NCBI GenBank assembly: GCA_965221295.1
Contig: OZ244879.1
Span: forward strand, 558,001 to 622,000
From: Bin87 sp965221295
Lineage (GTDB): Bacteria > Chloroflexota > Dehalococcoidia > Lucifugimonadales > UBA3495
Length of the DNA: 64,000 nucleotides
Reading direction: 5' to 3'
Positions 15,883 to 24,918 of this stretch are shown piece after piece. Below the pieces are notes generated by a model, which ran no database searches, was not told where the DNA came from, and saw only the letters and a program-made list of their open reading frames with translations. Each line of letters begins with the position of its first letter. Within the stretch, counting starts at the first letter, position 1. Made by a program: the position numbers and the translations under genes.

Positions 15883-16815
15883 ATGGCTACCGAATCGGAT
15901 CTGGTTTCATTCGATACCGAGGTTACTTGCCCCGATGATTTCGACGCGTTCTGGGATAAAACCCTCGCCGAATTGGCGGAAATCCCGCTCGACCCCAGAG
16001 TCGAGCTCGACCCGTTGCGCAGCGCCGAAACCGCCCATGTGTACCGGGCTACCTACCGCAGCCTCGGAGGGTTGGAGATCTTCGCGTGGTACGCCCTGCC
16101 AGCCGCCGGCGATGGCCCCTTTCCGGCGGTAATGATCCTCCCCGGGTACAAATCGGAACCGGCGCTCCGTCGCGACTGGGCCGGCAAGGGAGTCGCCGCG
16201 TTGTCGGTGGCAGTCCGGGGCAAACTGCCCAGCAGCGCCGGGTTCAACCCCGGCTACCCCGGCCTGCTCACCCACGGCCTGGAACGCCGGGACTCTTACG
16301 GCTACAGGGGCGTTATCTCCGACTGCGTCCGAGGCGTCGATTTCCTGCTGTCCCGGCCAGAGATCGACCCGAATCGTATCTACTGCTGCGGTAGCAGCCA
16401 GGGCGGCGGCCTGACGCTCATCACCGCCGGGCTGCGACCAGAAATCCAAGCCGGCGTCGCCGGCTATCCGTTCCTGTGCTGTTTCCCCGAATCCATGCGG
16501 ATGCTACGCAGCTATCCCTACGACGAACTATCCTGCTACGCCCGCGCCCATCCCGAACGAACGGAACAGATGCTGGCAACGCTGCGCTACTTCGACGCGG
16601 TGAACTTCGCGCCCCGAATCCGCTGTCCCATGGCCGTGGGGATCGCCCTGGAGGATGAGGTGTGCCCGCCGGAAACCGGCTACGCGGCCTACCGCCTGTT
16701 GAACGGCCAGCGCGAACTATGGCTATTCCCCAACTCCGGCCACGGCAACGCCCACGGATACCCCGCCCGCGAAACCGCCTGGCTCCAACGGCAGATCGGC
16801 GTCGCGCCAGCTTGA
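15883..16815 (+). CDS. Acetylxylan esterase/cephalosporin-C deacetylase family hydrolase
   Basis: The 310-aa alpha/beta hydrolase begins with the family's N-terminal region (CPDDFDAFWDKTLAELAEIP) and contains the nucleophile elbow CGSSQGG, an Asp in LEDEVCPPE and a His in NSGHGNAHG, completing the Ser-Asp-His triad. These enzymes remove acetyl groups from oligosaccharides or small esters. There is no signal peptide, so it acts inside the cell. The ATG at 15883 is 7 bp after AGGAG; a GTG two codons earlier overlaps the SD. A paralogous hydrolase follows 68 bp downstream. Confidence 0.9.
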   Translation: MATESDLVSFDTEVTCPDDFDAFWDKTLAELAEIPLDPRVELDPLRSAETAHVYRATYRSLGGLEIFAWYALPAAGDGPFPAVMILPGYKSEPALRRDWAGKGVAALSVAVRGKLPSSAGFNPGYPGLLTHGLERRDSYGYRGVISDCVRGVDFLLSRPEIDPNRIYCCGSSQGGGLTLITAGLRPEIQAGVAGYPFLCCFPESMRMLRSYPYDELSCYARAHPERTEQMLATLRYFDAVNFAPRIRCPMAVGIALEDEVCPPETGYAAYRLLNGQRELWLFPNSGHGNAHGYPARETAWLQRQIGVAPA

Positions 16816-16883
16816 GTGAAGGCCCACGAGCGATAACCCGCCAACCATGACGCGGCATCCACAACTCCCGTGAGCGACGACCA

Positions 16884-17795
16884 ATGAATACCAGTCCAGC
16901 ATCCCCCGCAGCCCATCGGGAGCAAGCGGCTTTTTGGGAGCGAACCGAGGCGCAACTGGCAGAGACCCCGCCCGACGTGTCATTGGAACGCGACGCCTTC
17001 TACTCGCAACCGGAATGGGACGTGTTCCGGATGCGGTACAACAGCAGCGGCGGCCATAATCTCTTCGCCTGGCTATCGATTCCACACGGACGTGGCCCAT
17101 ATCCGGCCCTAGCGCGTATGCCTGACTACGGCAGCGTCCATGACATCATCTACACCGGGCTGCGACACCGCGCCGTGGTCATGAACCCGACCCATCGGGG
17201 ACAGCGCAACAGCGACGCCCTGGCGCGCGCCAGCTATCCCGGCCTGCTCACCGATGGCGTCGAGAGTCCCGAAACCTGCACACTGCTGGGCGCCTACGCC
17301 GACGCCCTGCGCGCGGTGGACGCGTTGATGTCTCAACGGTCGGGGTCAATCACCACCTTGGCGCTGAGCGGAGCGGGCCTGGGGGCAAGCCTGGCTCTGG
17401 CTGTCGCCGCTCGCCGTCCGGTCGTTGCGGCGGTGGCCGCCGACACGCCCATGCCTTTGGGGCATCCGGCGGCGCTGGACCCTGGCTTGGGCTATCCGCT
17501 GGCGGAATACGACGACTACCTGCGCGCGCGACCTGAAGGCAAGGACGCTCTTGCGTCAACCATGGCTCTGGTCAACCCGCTGGGCTACGCCTCTGATGTG
17601 CAAGTCCCCGTGCTGATGAGCGCCGGCCGCCACGACCGTAGCCTCTGCCCGCTGCCCTACGCGCAAGAACTGGCGGCGGCGCTGCCCAACTGCGATCTGC
17701 GGGTGTACGATGGAGCCGCCGAGGGTGGAGGCCACGAACACGCCCAGGCGCGGGCCGCGTGGCTCGCCGAAAAGCTGGGAGTGTCTGCGGGATAA
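16884..17795 (+). CDS. Alpha/beta hydrolase, acetylxylan-esterase-like paralogue
   Basis: The 303-aa protein follows the same plan as the preceding esterase (FWERTEAQLAETPPDVSLERD at the start, LFAWLSIP, THRGQRNSD). The nucleophile elbow reads ALSGAGLGAS, so the Ser is present but the usual GxSxG glycines are replaced by Ala, an atypical elbow. Asp in GRHDRSLCP and His in GGGHEHA complete a possible triad. Activity may differ from, or be weaker than, the upstream copy. It is in an operon with it. Confidence 0.8.
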   Translation: MNTSPASPAAHREQAAFWERTEAQLAETPPDVSLERDAFYSQPEWDVFRMRYNSSGGHNLFAWLSIPHGRGPYPALARMPDYGSVHDIIYTGLRHRAVVMNPTHRGQRNSDALARASYPGLLTDGVESPETCTLLGAYADALRAVDALMSQRSGSITTLALSGAGLGASLALAVAARRPVVAAVAADTPMPLGHPAALDPGLGYPLAEYDDYLRARPEGKDALASTMALVNPLGYASDVQVPVLMSAGRHDRSLCPLPYAQELAAALPNCDLRVYDGAAEGGGHEHAQARAAWLAEKLGVSAG

Positions 17796-17961
17796 CGGCA
17801 AGCGCGTTTGCGCTGAGCGCGGAGTCGCTACGGCCTGGCGTGGGTGGCGTCCGCGGAGCGGGGCAATCTCGAGCCGGCGCGCGAAATGGCTAGGGGTTGC
17901 AATTGCGGGCCGGAAACGGTATGCGTAACGGAAATCACGATATTGTCGCGGAGGGCTCAAA

Positions 17962-18162
17962 ATGCCAGAGTCGTCAGAGATGTCCATAGAAGAGTTGCAA
18001 CAACTCGCCGATCGCGCTGGACTGGGCATGAGCCGGCAGGAAGTGGAAGCGCTGAAGCCGGTGTACGACCTGTACGCGGCCTACGCCCGTCAGTGCCACG
18101 AAATCGATTTCGGCGCCACCGAAATGATCGTGGAGTACCACCCTGACTGGCCAGAGGGTTAG
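17962..18162 (+). CDS. AtzG-like small subunit
   Basis: This 66-aa protein (MSIEELQQLADRAGLGMSRQ, then LKPVYDLYAAYA) resembles AtzG, the small partner that forms a transamidosome-like complex with the amidase AtzE. It lies 231 bp before an amidase-signature gene on the same strand, the arrangement expected for such a pair. The fold is a short helical bundle like GatC. It is near the size limit of many gene callers. Confidence 0.7.
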   Translation: MPESSEMSIEELQQLADRAGLGMSRQEVEALKPVYDLYAAYARQCHEIDFGATEMIVEYHPDWPEG

Positions 18163-18393
18163 CGTCGGGCGCTCGTCATCGCGCGCCCCCTGCGTGATCG
18201 GAAGTGTCGCGACGTTCGCGGAGTCCATCGCCAGAGTCCGCCTGCGCGACCGTGGCCGCTGTGGGACGGCCGCCACCAACGGCGGGCAAACGGGTGGCGA
18301 CATTTGGCCGGAGCGTCAAAACCCATAGCGCCAACAAGCTGGAGCATCAACAGTCCAGAGCATCCACGGCGAGTGAACAGGAGTTATGACCTC

Positions 18394-19830
18394 ATGGCTG
18401 CAATCGACACTGCAACGTCCGACACGGCGACCGCCGACGCCCCATTGCATTTCCTCACCATCCACCAGGCCGGGGAGTTGATGCGCAAAGGCGAGCTATC
18501 GCCGGTGGAATTGACCCGCGCCTGCCTGGACCGGATCGCCGACACCGATGATCGCCTGCATTCCTTCATCCTACTGCTGGCCGACGACGCCATGGCGCAG
18601 GCCAGAGTGGCGGAGGCGGAAATCCGGCGCGGGCAGTATCGCGGCCACATGCACGGGATCCCCTTCGCGCTGAAGGACCTGTACGATACGGCCGGCGTCC
18701 GCACCACCTCTGGATCCCGAGTTGACATCGACCGGATACCCACCGAGGACGCCACCACGACGGCCCGCCTCAAGGCGGCCGGCGGCATCCTGCTGGGCAA
18801 GCTGGCGATGCACGAGTTCGCGTTGGGCGGCCCCGACTGGACCACGCCCTTCGAGCCGGCCTGCAACCCGTGGAACCTGGACCACATCACTGGAGGCTCC
18901 AGCAGCGGGTCCGGTTCGGCCGTGGCGTCCGGCCAGGCGCTGGGAGCCTTGGGCTCCTGCACGGGAGGGTCGATACGCGGCCCGGCGTCCCTGTGCGGCA
19001 TCGTTGGCCTGAAACCCACCTACGGCCGGGTGAGTCGCTACGGGGTGGTGACGCTCAGCTGGTCGCAGGACCACGCCGGCCCCATGACGTGGACGGTGGA
19101 AGACACGGCGTACATGCTACAGGCCATCGCCGGCCACGACCCGAAAGATCCTACGTCAAGCCGGGCGCCGGTTCCGGATTACTCACTGTCGCTGCGGGAG
19201 GACATCCGCGGCGTACGGCTCGGCCTGCCCCGACACTACTTCTTCGACCCTGACCCCAGCGTCAGCCCGGAGGTGGTGGCCACGGTGGAGAAGGCCATCG
19301 CGGATTTGGAGAGTTTGGGCGCGACCGTGGAGGAGGTTTCCCTGCCCACGCTGGACTATGTCCGCGCGGCCAACTCGGTGATCATGGTCAGTGAGGCCTA
19401 CGCCTACCACGAGCGCAACTTGAAGGAGCGTCCGCAGGACTTCGGGAAGATCGTGCGGGAACGGTTCCGTATCGGCGGGTTGATGTCCGCCGCCGATTAC
19501 CTGCAGGCGCAACGGGTGCGCACCCTGGCCCGGCGGGAATTCGCCGAGGCGATGCGCAAGGTGGATTTCCTGGTGACGCCCACGATGACCCAACCGGCGG
19601 CGGCCTTCGAGGGATACGATCCCGTGAGCGTGGCGCGGGGCCGTAGCTTCACCGCGCCGTTCAACGTGACCGGCCTCCCCGCGATCTCGGTACCCTGCGG
19701 CTTCACGGAAAGCGGCTTGCCCATTGGAATGCAGATCGCCGGCAAGCCCTTCGACGAGCCGGGCGTAATCCAGGCGGCCTACGCCTACCAGCAGAGCTCC
19801 CCCTGGCGCCACACACGGCCGCCAATCTAG
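18394..19830 (+). CDS. Amidase signature family enzyme (AtzE/GatA-like)
   Basis: The 478-aa enzyme has the amidase-signature Ser-cisSer-Lys triad: Lys in FALKDLYDTAG, the SSSGSGSAVASG glycine/serine loop and the GSCTGGSIRGPA motif with the nucleophilic Ser. The residue before TGGS is Cys, where Asp is common. It would hydrolyse an amide or a carboxybiuret-like bond. It pairs with the AtzG-like protein upstream rather than with GatB/GatC, so a tRNA amidotransferase role is unlikely. The ATG at 18394 has AGGAG about 10 bp upstream. It precedes the acyl-CoA carboxylase genes. Confidence 0.92.
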   Translation: MAAIDTATSDTATADAPLHFLTIHQAGELMRKGELSPVELTRACLDRIADTDDRLHSFILLLADDAMAQARVAEAEIRRGQYRGHMHGIPFALKDLYDTAGVRTTSGSRVDIDRIPTEDATTTARLKAAGGILLGKLAMHEFALGGPDWTTPFEPACNPWNLDHITGGSSSGSGSAVASGQALGALGSCTGGSIRGPASLCGIVGLKPTYGRVSRYGVVTLSWSQDHAGPMTWTVEDTAYMLQAIAGHDPKDPTSSRAPVPDYSLSLREDIRGVRLGLPRHYFFDPDPSVSPEVVATVEKAIADLESLGATVEEVSLPTLDYVRAANSVIMVSEAYAYHERNLKERPQDFGKIVRERFRIGGLMSAADYLQAQRVRTLARREFAEAMRKVDFLVTPTMTQPAAAFEGYDPVSVARGRSFTAPFNVTGLPAISVPCGFTESGLPIGMQIAGKPFDEPGVIQAAYAYQQSSPWRHTRPPI

Positions 19831-19935
19831 AATCACGATTGGTGGAACCCAAACCGCGGAGGCGGGTGGCCGTTCCCGCGGATCCCTCTCGGGCCAATGC
19901 AGACTGCGACCACGCCGCCAGCGTAGAAGGAAAGC

Positions 19936-21543
19936 ATGGAAGTAATCGGCTCCAACCTGCGAACCGCCGACGCTGACTTTCAGGACAACCGGGCCCGAAT
20001 GGAGGCCCTGACGCGGGAACTGAAAGATCGCCTGGCCCAGGTCCGCGCCGGCGGCGGACAGCGGGCGGTGGAGTTGCACCGCAGCCGAGGCAAGCTGCTG
20101 GCCCGGGAGCGGATCGAACGGCTGGTTGACCCCGGAACTCCCTTCCTGGAGTTGAGCCCACTGGCGGCTTGGAACTTGTACGATGGCGAGGACGTGTCGG
20201 CGGGCATCGTAACCGGCGTGGGCGTGACGCAAGGCAAGGAGGTGGTGATTCTCGCCAACGACGCAACCGTCAAGGGCGGCGCCTACTACCCGATGACCGT
20301 CAAGAAACACCTGCGAGCCCAGGAAATCGCCCTGGAAAATCACCTGCCGTGCATCTACCTGGTGGATTCAGGTGGCGCGTTCCTGCCGTTGCAGGCGGAA
20401 GTGTTCCCCGACCGGGATCACTTCGGGCGCATCTTTTACAACCAGGCTCAGATGTCGGCCCTGGGCATTCCGCAGGTGGCGGTGGTCATGGGGTCGTGCA
20501 CCGCTGGGGGCGCCTACATACCGGCGATGAGCGACGAGGTGGTCATGGTGCGTCAACAGGGAACCATCTTCCTGGGCGGGCCGCCGCTGGTGCGCGCCGC
20601 CACCGGCGAGGAGGTGGACCCGGAGACCCTGGGCGGCGCCGACGTGCACACCCGCATCTCCGGCGTGGCCGACCACCAGGCCGCCGATGACGAGGACGCC
20701 TTGGCCATCACCCGCGACATCGTGGAGAACTTCGTGCGACGGCGCGCCCCGCCCTTCGAGGTCTCCAACCCGGAGCCGCCGGCCCACGATCCTGCCGAGC
20801 TGTACGGCATCGTGTCGCCGGACAACCGGCGGCAGTACGACGTGCGCGAGGTGATCGCCCGTATCGTTGATGGGAGCCGCTTCCACGAGTTCAAGGCCGA
20901 TTACGGCCCCACTTTGGTCTGTGGCTTCGCGCGCATTTGGGGGTATCCGGTGGGAGTGGTCGCCAACAACGGTGTCCTCTTCTCCGAAAGCGCCTTGAAG
21001 GGAACCCACTTCATCGAGCTGTGCGGTCAGCGCGGAATCCCCCTGCTGTTCCTGCAGAACATCACCGGCTTCATGGTGGGCAGCCAGTACGAGCAGGGCG
21101 GAATCGCCAAAGACGGGGCCAAAATGGTGATGGCCGTATCCAACGCCGCCGTTCCCAAATTCACCGTCATCATCGGCAGCTCCTTCGGGGCCGGCAACTA
21201 CGGCATGTGCGGTCGCGCCTACCAGCCGCGGTTTCTGTGGACGTGGCCCAACGCCCGCATCTCGGTGATGGGCGGGCAACAGGCGGCGGAGGTGCTGCTC
21301 ACCATCCGGTTGCAGCAACTGGAGCGGCAGGGCCGCGCCATGAGCCAAGAGGAACGAGATGACCTGCAACGGCCCATCTTGGAGAAGTACGAGGCCGAGG
21401 GTGATCCCTACTACAGTTCCGCCCGCCTGTGGGACGACGGCATCATCGATCCGGTGGACACGCGGGACATGGTGGGTCTGGGCATCGCTGCGTCGATCAA
21501 CGCCCCTTTCCCGGAACCCAAGCGGGGCGTCTTCCGAATGTGA
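19936..21543 (+). CDS. Acyl-CoA carboxylase carboxyltransferase subunit (methylcrotonyl-CoA type)
   Basis: The 535-aa protein is a two-domain carboxyltransferase that moves CO2 from carboxybiotin to an acyl-CoA. It has GKLLARERIERLVDPG near residue 55, the first oxyanion region MGSCTAGGAYIPAMSDE and the second GAGNYGMCGRAYQPRF with FLWTWPNARISVMGG. This pattern is closest to 3-methylcrotonyl-CoA carboxylase beta, in the leucine degradation route, although geranyl- or propionyl-CoA use is possible. AAGGAA precedes the ATG. It is followed by the biotin carboxylase and biotin carrier genes, so all three subunits are present. Confidence 0.95.
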   Translation: MEVIGSNLRTADADFQDNRARMEALTRELKDRLAQVRAGGGQRAVELHRSRGKLLARERIERLVDPGTPFLELSPLAAWNLYDGEDVSAGIVTGVGVTQGKEVVILANDATVKGGAYYPMTVKKHLRAQEIALENHLPCIYLVDSGGAFLPLQAEVFPDRDHFGRIFYNQAQMSALGIPQVAVVMGSCTAGGAYIPAMSDEVVMVRQQGTIFLGGPPLVRAATGEEVDPETLGGADVHTRISGVADHQAADDEDALAITRDIVENFVRRRAPPFEVSNPEPPAHDPAELYGIVSPDNRRQYDVREVIARIVDGSRFHEFKADYGPTLVCGFARIWGYPVGVVANNGVLFSESALKGTHFIELCGQRGIPLLFLQNITGFMVGSQYEQGGIAKDGAKMVMAVSNAAVPKFTVIIGSSFGAGNYGMCGRAYQPRFLWTWPNARISVMGGQQAAEVLLTIRLQQLERQGRAMSQEERDDLQRPILEKYEAEGDPYYSSARLWDDGIIDPVDTRDMVGLGIAASINAPFPEPKRGVFRM

Positions 21544-21580
21544 GGCGCGGTTCTCAACATGTGAGGCGCGGTTCTCAACT
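21541..21580. repeat. Direct repeat at the carboxyltransferase stop codon
   Basis: The stop codon and following bases, TGAGGCGCGGTTCTCAAC, are duplicated in tandem (21541-21558 and 21561-21578) with a short AT spacer. It has no evident function and may be a replication slip. Confidence 0.7.
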
Positions 21581-21761
21581 CTACATTTCAACCCTGCCGC
21601 GGTGACGCCAGTAGCCACGTCTAACAACCTGCGGCGGCGGGCGACTGGGCGAATAAATGGGATTCCTCCTGAAGAAGCGCCGTCGGGTAGAATCAGCCGA
21701 AGCCTGAACCCCTCCGTTGAACCGCAGCCAAATCCAATTGGCCTCCCAAGGGCGCTTGCCG

Positions 21762-23282
21762 ATGTTTTCCAAAGTTCTGGTCGCCAATCGTGGCGAAATC
21801 GCCGTCCGCATCAATCAGACCCTGCGGGCCATGGGGATCGCTCCCATCGCGGCGCACTCCGATCCCGACGCCGGCGCTCCCCACGTGGCCTCAGCGAACC
21901 AGGCAGTGGCTTTACCCGGCGCCACCGCCGATGAGACCTATCTGAACATTCCCAAGTTGGTGCAGGCGGCCCGGGACTCTGGCGCCGAAGCCATACATCC
22001 CGGTTACGGTTTTCTGTCGGAGAATCCCGCGTTCGCCCGCGCCTGCCAGGAAGCGAATGTAACGTTCATCGGCCCGACGCCTGAGAGTATGGAGGCCCTG
22101 GGCGATAAGCTGCGCTCCAAGGAGATTGCGGCCAGCGCCGGCGTCGCCGTTGTTTCAAGTTCTCCAGAATGCCAACCGCGCGACGCCGTGGCTGCGGAGT
22201 TCGCCGAGCGTTGGGGGTTTCCCCTGCTGGTGAAGGCGGCGGCCGGCGGAGGGGGTCGCGGCATGCGCTTGGTCAACCGTCGGCAAGACTTGGATAGCGA
22301 CATGGAGGCCGCGAGCCGGGAGGCCCGGGCGGCCTTTGGCGACGGCCGCGTGTTCTTGGAACGTTACGTGGTCAACCCGCGTCACGTGGAAGTGCAGGTA
22401 CTGGCCGACGGCTCGGGGCGCGTGATTCACCTGGGCGAGCGGGAATGCAGCATACAACGCCGCCACCAGAAGATAATCGAGGAAACTCCCTCGCCGGCGC
22501 TGACGCCCGACCTGCGTCGGCGTATGGGCAACGCCGCCATCGCGGTGGCGCGTCAGGCCGGGTACGTCAACGCCGGCACCGTTGAGTTTCTGCTCGACCC
22601 GCGCCGCGGCGAGTTCTATTTTCTGGAAATGAACGCCAGGCTCCAGGTGGAACATCCCATTACCGAGGCTGTCCTGGGGTTGGACCTGGTGGAATGGCAG
22701 GTCCGCATCGCCGCCGGGGAACCGTTGACGCTGCGGCAGGACGACATTCAGCCCAAGGGCCACGCCATCGAGTGTCGCGTTTACGCCGAGGATCCCTACC
22801 GCGACTTCGCGCCGTCCACCGGAACGTTGTTGCGCTGGCGTCCGCCCAGTGGTCCGGGTCTGCGGCTGGACAGCGGCGTGACGCAGGGTCAGGAAGTGTC
22901 CATCTTCTATGACCCCATGCTGGCTAAGCTGATAGCCTGGGCGCCGACCCGCGATCTCAGCCGGCGCCGGATGGCGGTCGCCCTTTCGGAATTCCTCGTC
23001 CTGGGCCTGGTTACCAACATCCCGCTACTGCGCGCGGTGATGGAACATGCTCAATTCACAACGGGCGAATACGACACCGGCTTTCTAGAATGGAATCCTG
23101 CGGTCACCAGGCCGGCCGAATCTGATGAAACGCGCATGATGGCCCGGGCGTTGGCGGGGTGGGCGTCTGATCAGCCAGGCGGTCCGACATCGTCTCAACC
23201 TCTTGGAACCCTGGCCAATCGAGATATGCAACCAACCTTCGCCAGCCCCTGGCAATCCGCCGGGGAGCGGAGGCTGCCATGA
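21762..23282 (+). CDS. Biotin carboxylase subunit of acyl-CoA carboxylase
   Basis: The 506-aa ATP-grasp enzyme carboxylates biotin. It opens with FSKVLVANRGEIAVRI, has HPGYGFLSEN, the glycine-rich AAGGGGRGMRLV ATP loop, the ECSIQRRHQKIIEE motif and EMNARLQVEHPITE with the catalytic residues. The ATG at 21762 is chosen because family similarity starts at once there; 15 in-frame upstream codons have no similarity. The biotin carrier is a separate protein encoded by the next gene, overlapping by 4 bp. Confidence 0.95.
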   Translation: MFSKVLVANRGEIAVRINQTLRAMGIAPIAAHSDPDAGAPHVASANQAVALPGATADETYLNIPKLVQAARDSGAEAIHPGYGFLSENPAFARACQEANVTFIGPTPESMEALGDKLRSKEIAASAGVAVVSSSPECQPRDAVAAEFAERWGFPLLVKAAAGGGGRGMRLVNRRQDLDSDMEAASREARAAFGDGRVFLERYVVNPRHVEVQVLADGSGRVIHLGERECSIQRRHQKIIEETPSPALTPDLRRRMGNAAIAVARQAGYVNAGTVEFLLDPRRGEFYFLEMNARLQVEHPITEAVLGLDLVEWQVRIAAGEPLTLRQDDIQPKGHAIECRVYAEDPYRDFAPSTGTLLRWRPPSGPGLRLDSGVTQGQEVSIFYDPMLAKLIAWAPTRDLSRRRMAVALSEFLVLGLVTNIPLLRAVMEHAQFTTGEYDTGFLEWNPAVTRPAESDETRMMARALAGWASDQPGGPTSSQPLGTLANRDMQPTFASPWQSAGERRLP

Positions 23283-23872
23283 CGCAGCGCCAAGGCCGGA
23301 TGCGGCAGGTGTATCCCGATGAGGGGAATGCCTACGGCTACCGCATGGAAACGCGGCAGGGCCAACTCGTCTTTAGCCTGGAGGAGGACTCGGCGGGAAG
23401 AGACACGGACGCGGGTACGAAACTTGGTATTGAGCTGAGCATAGAGACCGGGGGAGTCTACCCCGGCGGAGTCGGCGAAGGCTTGTGCCGCGCCGAATTA
23501 GGGGCCGTGCACGCCTTCGCCTGGGCGTGGGTTGGCCAGGAACTTCACCTGTGGCTGGACGGCTCGTTGCGCGTGTTCCGCCGGGCCGACCCTTCGACGG
23601 CGCCGGCGCGCCGGAGGAGCGGCGCTTCCGCCGGCGAAGGTGGCGGGGAAATACTAGCCCCCATGCCCGGCGCGATACTGGAGGTTCTGGTCGCCCCGGG
23701 CGACCGAGTGGAGCGCAACCAGACCGTGGTGGTGATGGAATCCATGAAGATGGAACTGGTCATCACGGCCTCTCGCAGTGGCGTGGTGCGTCGGGTCGCG
23801 GTGGAGGCCGGCCAGCAGGTTGACCGGGGTATGCGTCTGCTGGAGTTGGCGCCCGATGACGACGCCCGCTGA
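23279..23872 (+). CDS. Biotin carboxyl carrier protein subunit
   Basis: The 197-aa protein ends in a biotinyl domain (about residues 120-195) with the biotin attachment Lys in MESMKMEL; most family members have EAMKM, so Ser replaces Ala. The APMPGAILEVLVAPGD turn matches lipoyl/biotinyl domains. The N-terminal 110 residues are likely the BT-like linker that docks biotin carboxylase and carboxyltransferase in the MCC/PCC type, here split off as its own gene. The ATGA overlap with the biotin carboxylase stop shows coupled translation. Confidence 0.9.
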   Translation: MTQRQGRMRQVYPDEGNAYGYRMETRQGQLVFSLEEDSAGRDTDAGTKLGIELSIETGGVYPGGVGEGLCRAELGAVHAFAWAWVGQELHLWLDGSLRVFRRADPSTAPARRRSGASAGEGGGEILAPMPGAILEVLVAPGDRVERNQTVVVMESMKMELVITASRSGVVRRVAVEAGQQVDRGMRLLELAPDDDAR

Positions 23873-23931
23873 AGCCCAGCCATCGCAGCGCGGCCTCCCG
23901 CAGCGGGCGAACCCGAAGATCTTTGGTTGCG

Positions 23932-24604
23932 GACAGCCAGATTGCCGCGCTTCGCTCGCAATGACAGAAAAGGAAGGGCCCGCAATGACAGCAACTGTCA
24001 TTGCGAGGAGCGATCGCGACGCGGCAATCCCGATGTCTGGGCGGACGGCCGCTGGGGAGGGAGGCGAACGGCCGTGTGTTGCGGTCAACGAGATTGCCGC
24101 GCTTCGCTCGCAATGACAGAAAAGGAAGGGCCCGCAATGACAGCAACTGTCATTGCGAGGAGCGATAGCGACGCGGCAATCCCGATGTCTGGGCGGACGG
24201 TCGCTGGGGAGGGAGGCGAACGGCCGTGTGTTGCGGTCAACGAGATTGCCGCGCTTCGCTCGCAATGACAGAAAAGAAAGGGCTCGCAATGACAGAAAAG
24301 GAAGGGCCCGCAATGACAGCAACTGTCATTGCGAGGAGCGATCGCGACGCGGCAATCCCGATGTGTGGGCGGACGGCCGCTGGGGCTGGGGAGGGAGGCG
24401 AACGGCCGTGGGTTGCGGTCAGCCAGATTGCCGCGCTTCGCTCGCAATGACAGAAAAGGAAGGGCCCGCAATGACAGCAACTGTCATTGCGAGGAGCGAT
24501 AGCGACGCGGCAATCCCGATGTCTGGGCGGACGGCCGCTGGGGCGGGAGGCGAACGGCGGTGGGTTGCGGTCAACGAGATTGCCGCGCTTCGCTCGCAAT
24601 GACA
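23932..24604. repeat. Array of four full TGTCATTGCGAG hairpin elements
   Basis: Full elements lie at 23996-24118, 24148-24270, 24324-24452 and 24482-24604, preceded by a right half-element at 23932-23965. Each runs from TGTCATTGCGAGGAGCG to CGCTCGCAATGACA; the ends are imperfect inverted repeats with matching GCGGCAATC/GATTGCCGC segments. Units are about 123-129 bp, separated by about 29-bp spacers that also contain AATGACAG. Frames open on both strands through the array because the unit is a multiple of three; none is a gene. Confidence 0.92.
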
Positions 24605-24694
24605 AATCAGGGGCGTTCGCAATGACCGATGAGGGGCGCTCGCAGTGACCGATGAGGGGCGCTCGCAATGACCGGTCAGGGGCGCTCGCGAATA
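24605..24694. repeat. Four tandem 23-bp units after the hairpin array
   Basis: Units of the form GATGAGGGGCGCTCGCAATG plus ACC repeat at 24605, 24628, 24651 and 24674, the last decaying. They look like amplified fragments of the hairpin-element right end (CTCGCAATGAC). The remaining 220 bp to the next gene show no gene. Confidence 0.8.
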
Positions 24695-24918
24695 CAGACG
24701 GAAAATGGAACGTAATAATGGTTATTCCAATCATTGACACGCAGGAAGTCGTTGGATAGACTGGGCCAACTATTCGTTCCTCTGCACAGGCCGGCGAGTC
24801 GGCAACGATTAGCGCTGAGCAGGTTGGCGACACGCGCTTCGTACTTGAAACCGAACCCACGAACGTCATTCCGAACCCACGATGCCCTGAAAATGGCACG
24901 CAGCCCGGAGGTGACCCG

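Noticed and set aside
23654..24604. Long open frames on both strands through the repeat array at 24 kb
   Set aside because: They consist of repeated peptides from the hairpin elements, have no ribosome-binding sites and exist because unit lengths are multiples of three.
23996..24604. CRISPR array
   Set aside because: Units are 123-133 bp, nearly identical throughout and palindromic at their ends; there are no unique spacers of 30-40 bp and no cas genes.
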